From Bacterioplanes sp965233665 (GTDB lineage: Bacteria; Pseudomonadota; Gammaproteobacteria; Pseudomonadales; Oceanobacteraceae): a stretch of 64,000 bases of DNA. The notes beneath the pieces were generated by a model. It was not told the DNA's origin, did not search any database, and saw only the letters and a program-made list of their open reading frames with translations. The translations under genes and the position numbers were made by a program. Shown piece after piece: positions 33,465-40,960 of this stretch (position 1 is its first letter; each line of letters begins with the position of its first letter). Location of the stretch: contig CBDDTG010000063.1 in assembly GCA_965233665.1 (NCBI GenBank), forward strand, positions 17,160 to 81,159. The letters run 5' to 3'.

Positions 33465-35101
33465 AAGCCAGCAGCTCGCTTTAAGCGTAAGTAAGTATTT
33501 TTTAGCCGGTCGTAGCGTTCAAAGCGCTCATCCGCATCGCCAATCGGGCCGATACGTTTAAACATTTTATGGCAGTCTTTTAAATAGCTAACGCGAATTT
33601 CTTTTTCTTCCATAAAGCTAATCTTGGCTTGAATCGCGTTAAGTAACACACTGACACCTGCCTCTTCAAAGTCAGCGGCTTCATCAAAGGCTTCGACGGC
33701 CTGCTCGAGCAAGCCTTTTTCATAGCAATCCACGCCTTTGGCATTGAGTTCAGCGGTGTATTTTCTGACGGTAATTTCGTTAAGTTTACTTTCTAGGCGC
33801 TGCCATTCTTCCTGGATGGCATCTTCATCTAATCCTTGCTTTTGTAGCTTGCGTAATAGCTTTTTGGCTTTAACATGCTGGTCGGTTTCTATATATGCCT
33901 CAGTCATTTGCAATTGTTGATCGAGGCTGGGGTCTTCGATGCGAGCAAGAATTTCCTCGGCATGGTTGGCAGATTTACGAGCCTTTTCTTCTTGGCCTAG
34001 TCGGTGAAATGTTTTGCCCTCGACGATGCTGCTGTCGAACATTACTCCAGTATTGCCAGCATAATCTTGGCGCAGCTCTTCAACGTAACGCATAACTTTA
34101 TCTGCACGCAGACGACTATCACGACCGCCTTCGGGTGAAATACGTGACTGCACTGCTTGGGCAAAATGCAAATAGTTATCTGAATTTTTGTAGCAGGAAA
34201 AACGCCCGAGGCGCACAGCGGCATCGAAGGCCATTTCAGCGGTGGCATAGTCTTCGTTGGCAACGGCTATTTGCCCCAGTTCCATTTGCCGCAATACCGC
34301 TTTGGGGGAAATATCGACCGCTTTCTGCAGAAACTGTTGCGCCTCTTGTGGGTGGCCTTGCTCCAACATGATACGGGCCAGCCAGTCATAACACTGCACG
34401 TAAAGAGGATGCTTTGATAACGTTTGTTTAAGCAGTGCGATGGCACTGTGCGAATCCCCCAAATAATGCATGCATATGGCTTGGCCGAGCCGCGCCCATG
34501 ACACGGAACGAATATTCAACAAGGCGGAATAAATACGAATAGCATCTTGATAACGTTCCTGTTGTGTATAGAGGCGGCCCAGAATACGGGTTAGCGGCAT
34601 CAATAACTTTGGGCGTTTTTTTATAACAGATTCTGCCTCTGTAACTGCATCGCTAATACGACCGTCATCAATGGCTTGGTTTATTCCCAGCAGGTGTGAT
34701 TTTATATCAACAATACGCGTCAGCCGCTCGCGCAGCATGTTCAGGGTAAAAGGCTTGGTTAAGTAGGCGTCTGGGTCGTATTCCAGCGCACCCATCACCA
34801 TATCGACGGCGTTCTCGCCAGTGACCATGACGAACAAAGAAGTGGCTTTTAAGCGACGACTGTAGCGAGCCTCTTCGAGGATTTGTTGACCGTCTTTGCC
34901 TTTGCCCAAGTTGTAGTCAGACAGCACCATGTCATAGTCGTATTCACGCAAGAACTTCATGGCTTCGTTGCCATCTACGGCCGTGTCAATGTGGCCGGCG
35001 CCCAAGGTTACCATCATCTTTTTCAATGAGGTGCGCGCCTCGACCAGATCGTCAATGATAAGGATGCGCTGGGACGCCAGTTCGGTTTCCAGGTTGATCA
35101 T
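33461..35101 (-). CDS. Response regulator with TPR output (REC-TPR)
   Basis: The 546-residue protein has an N-terminal receiver (residues 10-130) with acidic pair Asp17-Asp18, phospho-acceptor Asp62 (VLSDYNLG), Thr94 and Lys116 (YLTKPF). The remaining 400 residues are helical and carry TPR units, for example RLYTQQERYQDAIRIYSALL and DWLARIMLEQGHPQEAQQFL. There is no DNA-binding or enzymatic output, so it works through protein contacts. The domain plan is like Vibrio VieB. It is the first gene of a two-gene operon. Confidence 0.9.
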   Translation of the reverse strand: MINLETELASQRILIIDDLVEARTSLKKMMVTLGAGHIDTAVDGNEAMKFLREYDYDMVLSDYNLGKGKDGQQILEEARYSRRLKATSLFVMVTGENAVDMVMGALEYDPDAYLTKPFTLNMLRERLTRIVDIKSHLLGINQAIDDGRISDAVTEAESVIKKRPKLLMPLTRILGRLYTQQERYQDAIRIYSALLNIRSVSWARLGQAICMHYLGDSHSAIALLKQTLSKHPLYVQCYDWLARIMLEQGHPQEAQQFLQKAVDISPKAVLRQMELGQIAVANEDYATAEMAFDAAVRLGRFSCYKNSDNYLHFAQAVQSRISPEGGRDSRLRADKVMRYVEELRQDYAGNTGVMFDSSIVEGKTFHRLGQEEKARKSANHAEEILARIEDPSLDQQLQMTEAYIETDQHVKAKKLLRKLQKQGLDEDAIQEEWQRLESKLNEITVRKYTAELNAKGVDCYEKGLLEQAVEAFDEAADFEEAGVSVLLNAIQAKISFMEEKEIRVSYLKDCHKMFKRIGPIGDADERFERYDRLKNTYLRLKRAAGL

Positions 35102-35210
35102 AGTGCCGCCATGTTGAGATTGATTTGAGTCTAGCAGAGCAGGTCTGCATCGGTGGCTCAGTTTGGGCGGGTGACGTACACTGCCGGCTCTGCTTTACAG
35201 GGGTATGTGG

Positions 35211-36104
35211 ATGGGCCATATCATTGTTGCCATTTTGAAGTTATCAGGGCTGATTCCCTTGCGTTGGGCGCAGCGTTTGGGGGCGGGTATTGGGTATTTG
35301 ATGTCACGGTTTCGCAATCGCTCACGCGAGGTGGCGCGCTTGAATCTAGAGCTGGTATACCCGGATTTACCCGATCAAGAGCGGCAACAATTGTGGGCCG
35401 AGACGCTGCGTCAGACTGGTATGGTGTCGATGGAAATGGGCGTGCTTTGGGGAGCCAGCCCAGAAAAGGGCTTGTCGCTGGTACGCAATGTCCACAACCT
35501 AGAACATTTGCAGCAAGCTTTAGCAGAGCAAAAAGGGGTGCTGTTTTGTGTGCCGCATTTGGGCAACTGGGAAGTGCTCAACCATTACATCACCCAGCAG
35601 ACCGACGTGGTGGCCATGTATCGGCCAGCTAAAGATCCGGTGCTCGATCGCTGGATGCTGAATAGCCGACAGAAGACGGGAATACGGTTGGTGCCCACCA
35701 CATCCGCTGGCGTTAAAGAGCTGTTTCGCTCCATTAAACGCGGTGAGTTTGTCGGCATTTTGCCGGATCAGGAGCCGCGCCCTCGCAGCGGTGTGTTTGC
35801 GCCGTTTATGGGCATGCCAGCTCTGACGCCCAAGCTCTGCCACGAGTTACTGCAGCGCAGCGATGCCGTGGCTCTGTTTGGTTTTACCCGCCGCTTGCCC
35901 AATGGTGAGGGCTTCGATATTCACTTTGTAAAACCTGACGACGATATCTATTCCGAAGACGCGGTGACCTCTGCGACGGCGCTTAACAAGGCGATTGAAG
36001 CCTGTGTGCAGCATGCGCCAGAACAGTATCAGTGGACTTACAAACGCTTTAAGCGCCAACCCGATAACGGCAAGAACCCGTACCGGGTGGCAAAAATTCG
36101 CTAA
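35211..36104 (+). CDS. LpxL/HtrB-type lipid A acyltransferase
   Basis: The 297-residue inner-membrane protein belongs to the lauroyl/myristoyl acyltransferase family that adds secondary acyl chains to lipid A from acyl-ACP. The start at 35211 is seven bases from AGGGG; an ATG at 35205 touches it. The first helix is followed by FCVPHLGNWEVLN (HX4E catalytic motif), AMYRPAKDP and GILPDQEPRPRSGVF. Relatives keep this gene near glyQ. LpxL, LpxM and LpxP cannot be told apart here. Its 3' end overlaps the doxX-type gene by four bases. Confidence 0.9.
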   Translation: MGHIIVAILKLSGLIPLRWAQRLGAGIGYLMSRFRNRSREVARLNLELVYPDLPDQERQQLWAETLRQTGMVSMEMGVLWGASPEKGLSLVRNVHNLEHLQQALAEQKGVLFCVPHLGNWEVLNHYITQQTDVVAMYRPAKDPVLDRWMLNSRQKTGIRLVPTTSAGVKELFRSIKRGEFVGILPDQEPRPRSGVFAPFMGMPALTPKLCHELLQRSDAVALFGFTRRLPNGEGFDIHFVKPDDDIYSEDAVTSATALNKAIEACVQHAPEQYQWTYKRFKRQPDNGKNPYRVAKIR

Positions 36105-36718
36105 CGCTGGTTTGGTAACAAGTTAAAGCGCCGGGCCAGCCAATAGTCGATGCTGGTGTAACGTCCACCGCCGGTGAAGAACAAGCTCAGCAACATGACG
36201 AAGTAAGTGGCGGCAAACTCAATGCCATTGTTAAGGATGACCACCGAGCCACGCCCGGTGAGCCAGCTGTAGTTGCCGTGCTCACGTAAGATCGATTTGG
36301 CCCGCTCTAGGCGCTCGGCGGCTTCTAATACTCGATCGTTGGCCAGCCAGCTGGATGCGTCGGCAATGGCCAACCAGCCATTGGGCCAGTGCACGGCAAA
36401 TGCCGCCACCAACATGGTGACCATCAAGGGAATGCTGATCCAGCGCACTGCCAATCCCAACAGCAGCAGCAGGCCGCCAAAAAACTCGGTGCCGGCCGCT
36501 AAGGCGGCCATCAGCTCAGGCGCGGGCAGGCCTAAGCCCCAGTCAGGATTGCCAAACCAGGCGGCGGTGTCGTCAAAGTGACTGAGTTTGTTCCAACCGG
36601 CCTGCAGCATCACCGGGGCCAAATAAAGTCGCAACAGCAAGGGCGCTAAGCCCTCTGCAATGGACGTTTGTTGTAGCCGTCGGTGGGCCGGCTGATAGAG
36701 GCGTAACAATGGGTTCAT
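36101..36718 (-). CDS. DoxX-family membrane protein of HvfX type
   Basis: The 205-residue protein starts at ATG 36718 with GGAG six bases upstream. It has about four membrane helices (LLLRLYLAPVMLQAGWNKL, TEFFGGLLLLLGLAVRW, MVTMLVAAFAVHW, FAATYFVMLLSLFFTGGG) and a loop of about 60 residues between helices three and four. DoxX proteins of this kind are found with HvfA-like EGKCG peptides and are thought to help copper handling or maturation. Here it follows such a precursor by 56 bases. Its exact biochemical role is not known. Confidence 0.85.
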   Translation of the reverse strand: MNPLLRLYQPAHRRLQQTSIAEGLAPLLLRLYLAPVMLQAGWNKLSHFDDTAAWFGNPDWGLGLPAPELMAALAAGTEFFGGLLLLLGLAVRWISIPLMVTMLVAAFAVHWPNGWLAIADASSWLANDRVLEAAERLERAKSILREHGNYSWLTGRGSVVILNNGIEFAATYFVMLLSLFFTGGGRYTSIDYWLARRFNLLPNQR

Positions 36719-36746
36719 TCTATGCTCCAGCGTGAAGGGGAAGACT

Positions 36747-36763
36747 GGGGGAATCACTCCCCC
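36747..36763 (-). other. Stem-loop between the EGKCG precursor and the DoxX gene
   Basis: GGGGGA and TCCCCC flank the loop ATCAC. With no U-run it could be a 3' stabiliser or partial attenuator, giving more precursor than membrane protein. Confidence 0.45.
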
Positions 36764-36774
36764 GGTCGGCGTGA

Positions 36775-37149
36775 TCAGCTATGACCGCCGCATTTGCCTT
36801 CGCCGCATTTGCCTTCAGACTCGGCTTTGCCACCGCACTTACCTTCGCCGCATTTGCCTTCAGACTCGGCTTTGCCACCGCACTTACCTTCGCCGCATTT
36901 GCCTTCAGATTCGGCCTTGCCGCCGCACTTACCTTCGCCACATTTGCCTTCAGACTCGGCTTTGCCGCCGCACTTGCCTTCGCCACATTTACCTTCAGCA
37001 TGCTTATCGGCCAGTTGATAGCCTTGGCTCAGCGTTTGTGACGCAAAAGGATTATCAGCGGGCGCTGTGGCTGCTTGGCTGGCGGCCGCGGCGCTCAGTA
37101 AAAAGGCTGCGGTTAAAGAGGCAGAAACGGGCTTGAATGACTTTTTCAT
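36775..37149 (-). CDS. HvfA/bufferin-like secreted EGKCG-repeat RiPP precursor
   Basis: The 124-residue protein has a signal peptide (MKKSFKPVSASLTAAFLLSA, cleavage near ASQA-ATA), a short spacer to residue 51, and then five 15-residue repeats EGKCGEGKCGGKAES, the last cut to EGKCGEGKCGGHS. That gives ten EGKCG motifs and ten Cys. In the HvfA and bufferin families, DUF692 (MNIO) enzymes convert such Cys to copper-binding heterocycles, and the product buffers periplasmic copper. The nearby sigma, anti-sigma and DoxX genes match that system. No DUF692 or DUF2063-type partner gene is in this operon or window. Confidence 0.9.
   Translation of the reverse strand: MKKSFKPVSASLTAAFLLSAAAASQAATAPADNPFASQTLSQGYQLADKHAEGKCGEGKCGGKAESEGKCGEGKCGGKAESEGKCGEGKCGGKAESEGKCGEGKCGGKAESEGKCGEGKCGGHS
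36778..36996. repeat. 45-bp coding tandem repeat in the EGKCG precursor
   Basis: Five copies of a 45-bp unit, the last 39 bp, each encoding two EGKCG motifs. Copies differ by a few silent changes. All frames on both strands stay largely open across the repeat, so overlapping open frames are artefacts. Confidence 0.95.
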
Positions 37150-37209
37150 AAGGCTTTCTCATGTTGATTAAAACGGGTTGAGCTAGGGCTCACATACACA
37201 GTTAAGCCT

Positions 37210-37250
37210 GCGTACCGCCTTTGTCGTCAAAGGCTCGCGTTCATTACAAC
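37210..37250 (-). promoter_or_regulatory. Candidate promoter and inverted repeat upstream of the EGKCG precursor
   Basis: On the minus strand TGTAAT (37243-37248) is followed after 16 bases by CGAC (37223-37226), a plausible ECF -35/-10 pair. The -10 sits in CCTTTGTCGTCAAAGG (37218-37233, plus strand), a 6-bp inverted repeat around TCGT. The 163-base gap suggests a separate promoter for the precursor and DoxX genes. Confidence 0.3.
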
Positions 37251-37312
37251 AGCTAAGCAAAAAAAATCAGCCGGCGGAGGAAACGCGCACTGGTTCACAT
37301 ATCGGTGCGCGA

Positions 37313-37501
37313 TTAGTCTTTTTGATCAGGGCGATCGCGGTATTGACGGGTAAGGTCGCGCAGTGTGCCCACTTGGCGGCCAAACTGACGGCAGGCACTG
37401 CAGATAGTGGTGTGCATTTTAAGCGCCATTTTTTCACGCATGGATAACGGCCGCTCCATGGCGTCCGACTGCAGGCGAGTGGCTTGTTCACAGTTCAGCA
37501 T
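37313..37501 (-). CDS. Zinc-binding anti-sigma factor (ZAS/zf-HC2 type)
   Basis: The 62-residue protein has Cys4 and HTTICSACRQ (His30, Cys34, Cys37), the HxxxCxxC motif of zinc-binding anti-sigma domains. It has no membrane helix, so it is soluble and could sense metal or thiol stress directly. AAGGAGA precedes the ATG, which lies 14 bases inside the end of the sigma gene. It most likely holds that sigma factor inactive. Confidence 0.85.
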   Translation of the reverse strand: MLNCEQATRLQSDAMERPLSMREKMALKMHTTICSACRQFGRQVGTLRDLTRQYRDRPDQKD

Positions 37502-38078
37502 GATGCTCTCCTTCGAACCAATTGCTGCTTAGGCATTCGCGCAGCCGCAGCCGCGCCCGGTGCAGCTGCACATGGAGGTTGCTGGTGGACAGTGCCAGAT
37601 TGTGGCAAATTTCTGCACTGCTGAGCTCCAGCATTTCACGCATCATAAAAACGCGCCCCTGATCAGCGGGTAGGTGGTTTAAGCAATGGTCAAACACCTG
37701 CCAAAAATCTTCGCTAAGCGCTTGTTGGTCGGTGCCTGTCCAGGCGCTTGGTTTGCGCTCGCTGTGCCAGTGTCCGCGCTGATCAAACCATGAGTCGTCG
37801 CCATCCCCACATTCATTACACTCATCGTACGAATCGCTTTCCAAATTGCGGTAGCGCTTGCGCAACAGGTCGGCGATTTTGTTGCGCAAGATGGTGAAAA
37901 TCCAGGTTTTTAGTGCCGCTTGGTGGGCAAAACGCTCGGCATTTTTGAAAGCTCCGGTCAGCGCCTCCTGCACCGCATCCTCAGCTTCTTGCTCATGATT
38001 CAGCTGTGAGCGAGCGAAGGCCAGCATTTGAGTGCGCACTTGGGTTACAAAAGTGGGATCGTGCAGGGAATCGGTCAT
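37488..38078 (-). CDS. ECF-type RNA polymerase sigma factor
   Basis: The 196-residue protein has sigma region 2 (LAFARSQLNHEQEAEDAVQEA, LKTWIFTILRNKIADLLRKR) and region 4 (LPADQGRVFMMREMLELSSAEIC, TSNLHVQLHRARLRLRECL), cited in part. A Cys-containing linker, ECNECGDGDDSWFDQRG, separates them and is typical of the TIGR02943-like group. It starts three bases after the trkH stop, with GGAG upstream. It should drive the EGKCG-peptide and DoxX genes; the link to copper is inference from the family. Confidence 0.92.
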   Translation of the reverse strand: MTDSLHDPTFVTQVRTQMLAFARSQLNHEQEAEDAVQEALTGAFKNAERFAHQAALKTWIFTILRNKIADLLRKRYRNLESDSYDECNECGDGDDSWFDQRGHWHSERKPSAWTGTDQQALSEDFWQVFDHCLNHLPADQGRVFMMREMLELSSAEICHNLALSTSNLHVQLHRARLRLRECLSSNWFEGEHHAEL

Positions 38079-38081
38079 AAG

Positions 38082-39536
38082 CTAGCTCCGCCAGAAAGCC
38101 GGGCTGATCAGCACCAGTAAGGTGAAAATCTCCAGCCGCCCCAACAGCATAGTCAGCGATAAAATCCATTTTGCGGTATCTGTGATATCCCCATAATGCG
38201 CTGCCACATCGCCCAGCCCTGGGCCAAGGTTGTTCAAGCAAGCACCGACGGCTGAAAAGGCGGTGACGTGATCGAGGCCGGTGGCCAGCAGTGCCAGCAT
38301 CATCACCATGTAGGTAATGACATAGAGGGCAAAGAAGCCCCACACGGCTTCCAGCACGCGCTCATTAACGGCAGTAGGCCCAAGCTTGACGGGAATAATG
38401 GCGTTGGGGTGCACCAGACGGCGAATTTCACGCACGCCTTGCTTGTGAATCAGCAATACACGAATGGCTTTCATGCCGCCGCCAGTGGAGCCTGCGCAGC
38501 CGCCGATAAAGGCCATCATAAACAGCAATACCGGCAGGAAAATAGGCCATACGGAGAAGTCTGCGGTGCCAAAGCCGGTGGTCGTCGCCACCGAAACCAC
38601 TTCAAAAATGCCATAGCGCACGGACTCAGCCCAGCCGTAGGTTTCGGTCAGGTACAGTGCCGGCACGGTTAACAAAATGCCGCCGGCAATGATAAAGAAG
38701 AAGAACTTCAGTTCAGAGTCGCGGGCATAGTGCAGTAAGGCTTGGGTTTTGTTGTGCCAGGCAAAAAAGTGCAGACCAAAATTGAGGGCTGAGATCAGCA
38801 TAAAGACCACCGCAATCATTTCGATGGCGGCACTGTCGAAATGGCCAATGCTGGCGTCGTAGGTGGAGAAACCACCGATGGCGACGGTGGCGAAGCTGTG
38901 GGCAACGGCATCAAACACATCCATGCCGGCCAGCCAATAAGCCAGTGCACAGGAAATGGTCAACATCAGATAGATATTCCACAAGGCTTTGGCCGTTTCG
39001 GCAATGCGCGGCGTCAGCTTGGAATCTTTGATCGGGCCTGGCGTTTCAGCCCGAAACAGCTGCATGCCGCCAATGCCCAGCATCGGCAAAATGGCGACGG
39101 CCAACACAATGATGCCCATGCCACCCAGCCATTGCAGTTGCTGGCGGTACCACAAAATAGACTTAGGCAAATGGTCGATGCCGGTGATGACAGTGGCACC
39201 CGTGGTGGTCCAGCCCGATAACGACTCAAAGAAGGCATCGGTAAAGCTGAGGTTCGGGTTGTCCGCCAGCATAAATGGGAACGAGCCCGTCAGTGACAGC
39301 ACCAGCCAGAACAACACGGTAATCACAAAGCCATCGCGGGTGCGCAGTTCATGGCGCACGCTGCGCACTGGTAGCCAACTTAGAAAACCGATGCCAAAAA
39401 TCAGCAGCAATGCCATAGCAAAGGCTTGCGTCGCTTGATCCTGATACCACATGGACACCAGCATGGGCGGCACCATGGTCAAACTAAATAGCATCAGCAA
39501 AATGCCCAGCACCCGGGCGATCACGGTAAAGTGCAT
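38082..39536 (-). CDS. trkH: TrkH, K+ uptake channel subunit
   Basis: The 484-residue membrane protein has four repeated M1-P-M2 units of the Trk/Ktr family. Filter regions are visible as SGWTTTGATVITG, SFATVAIGGFSTYDASIG, VATTTGFGTADFS and SAVGACLNNLGPGLG. It passes K+ (sometimes Na+ or H+ driven) under control of TrkA. It lies nine bases after trkA, and the ECF sigma gene follows by three bases, an unusual arrangement. Confidence 0.97.
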   Translation of the reverse strand: MHFTVIARVLGILLMLFSLTMVPPMLVSMWYQDQATQAFAMALLLIFGIGFLSWLPVRSVRHELRTRDGFVITVLFWLVLSLTGSFPFMLADNPNLSFTDAFFESLSGWTTTGATVITGIDHLPKSILWYRQQLQWLGGMGIIVLAVAILPMLGIGGMQLFRAETPGPIKDSKLTPRIAETAKALWNIYLMLTISCALAYWLAGMDVFDAVAHSFATVAIGGFSTYDASIGHFDSAAIEMIAVVFMLISALNFGLHFFAWHNKTQALLHYARDSELKFFFFIIAGGILLTVPALYLTETYGWAESVRYGIFEVVSVATTTGFGTADFSVWPIFLPVLLFMMAFIGGCAGSTGGGMKAIRVLLIHKQGVREIRRLVHPNAIIPVKLGPTAVNERVLEAVWGFFALYVITYMVMMLALLATGLDHVTAFSAVGACLNNLGPGLGDVAAHYGDITDTAKWILSLTMLLGRLEIFTLLVLISPAFWRS

Positions 39537-39545
39537 AGTTACGCT

Positions 39546-40922
39546 CTAGAAGAATCCGAGGCCCACTTGGAAGGTGCGTTCAACATCGGGAATATGGCGC
39601 TTATCGACCACAAACAAGATCACATGATCTTCAGACTGAATCACCACATCCGACGTCGCCATGATGACCTCATCACCGCGCACCACGGCACCAATGGTGG
39701 TGCCAGGCGGTAGGGTAATCTCGCTGATGGTGCGGCCGACCACTTTGGAAGTACGACTGTCGCCGTGGGCGATTGCCTCAATGGCTTCTGCCGCGCCGCG
39801 CCGCAGAGAGTGCACATTGGCCACATCACCGCGACGAACATGGGTCAGTAGACTGCCAATGGTGGCTTGTTGCGGCGAAATCGCGACGTCGATCATGCCG
39901 CCTTGCACCAGATCGACGTAGGCAGCTTTGTTGATCAGCGTCATCACTTTGCGCGCTCCTAAGCGCTTGGCCAGCAGGGACGACATGATGTTGACCTCGT
40001 CGTCGTTGGTGAGGGCGCAGAACACATCGGTGTTTTCGATGTTTTCTTCTTCCATCAACGCTTTGTCGGTGGCACTGCCAAACAGCACCACGGTGTTTTT
40101 CAGGTTCTCGCTCAGAAATTGGGCGCGGCTGCGTGAATGCTCGATGAGCTTAAGGCGGTAATCTTTTTCTAAGGCGCGTGACAGGCGGTAACCAATGTTG
40201 CCGCCGCCGGCGATGATGATGCGTTTGTAGGAATCCTCGGCCCGGCGTAGCTCGCCCATGACTGCGCGAATATTGGCTTTGGCGGCGACAAAGAACACTT
40301 CGTCGTCGGCCTCAATGACCGTGCTACCGACGGGTTCAATGGCCTGACCGCGACGGAAAATGGCGGCCACACGGGCATCGATATTGGGCAAGTGCTCTTT
40401 CAGCGTTTGAATTTGCTGGCCTACCAAGGGGCCGCCATAAAACGCCTTCACCGCCACCAGCTGCACACGGCCACCGGCAAAATCCAGCACCTGCAGCGAA
40501 CCTGGGTACTGCAGCAAGCGGCTGATGTAGTCGGTGACGACTTTTTCCGGCGAAATCAGTACATCAATGGGGAAGCCCGCCTCGCTAAACAGCACGCTTT
40601 GCTGCTTGGTATAGGCATTAGAGCGAATACGGCTGAGCTTTTTCGGCGTGCGAAATAGGGTGAAAGCGACCTGGCAGGCGACCATGTTGATTTCGTCGGA
40701 GTTAGTGACGGCAATCAACAGGTCAGCGTCGTCGGCCTCGGCTTCTTCCAATGTTTTCGGATGGGATGCATTACCGACGACGGTTTTGATGTCGATACGG
40801 TCTTGCAGCTCGCGCAGGCGCTCCTGGCTGGTATCGACAACGGTAATATCATTCTGCTCGTTGGCGAGGTTCTCTGCCAAAGTGCCGCCTACCTGGCCGG
40901 CACCGAGAATCACGATTTTCAT
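39546..40922 (-). CDS. trkA: TrkA, NAD-binding regulator of Trk K+ uptake
   Basis: The 458-residue cytoplasmic protein has two RCK halves, each with a Rossmann fold and a C-terminal TrkA_C part. The nucleotide motifs are ILGAGQVGGTLAENLA at the N terminus and IIAGGGNIGYRLSRALE in the second half. It binds NAD(H) and ATP/ADP and gates TrkH. It lies 38 bases after rsmB in the same direction, as in relatives. Confidence 0.98.
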   Translation of the reverse strand: MKIVILGAGQVGGTLAENLANEQNDITVVDTSQERLRELQDRIDIKTVVGNASHPKTLEEAEADDADLLIAVTNSDEINMVACQVAFTLFRTPKKLSRIRSNAYTKQQSVLFSEAGFPIDVLISPEKVVTDYISRLLQYPGSLQVLDFAGGRVQLVAVKAFYGGPLVGQQIQTLKEHLPNIDARVAAIFRRGQAIEPVGSTVIEADDEVFFVAAKANIRAVMGELRRAEDSYKRIIIAGGGNIGYRLSRALEKDYRLKLIEHSRSRAQFLSENLKNTVVLFGSATDKALMEEENIENTDVFCALTNDDEVNIMSSLLAKRLGARKVMTLINKAAYVDLVQGGMIDVAISPQQATIGSLLTHVRRGDVANVHSLRRGAAEAIEAIAHGDSRTSKVVGRTISEITLPPGTTIGAVVRGDEVIMATSDVVIQSEDHVILFVVDKRHIPDVERTFQVGLGFF

Positions 40923-40960
40923 GGACGACCTCTGTCATTGCTCCGGGATCACCGGTTTGG

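Noticed and set aside
36720..37136. Several open frames on both strands over the EGKCG repeat
   Set aside because: The 45-bp repeat is open in most frames; only the minus frame has a signal peptide, start context and a known family motif.
37267..37491. A 74-codon minus-strand frame overlapping the anti-sigma gene
   Set aside because: The overlapping frame at 37313-37501 has the HxxxCxxC zinc motif and a ribosome site; this one has neither.
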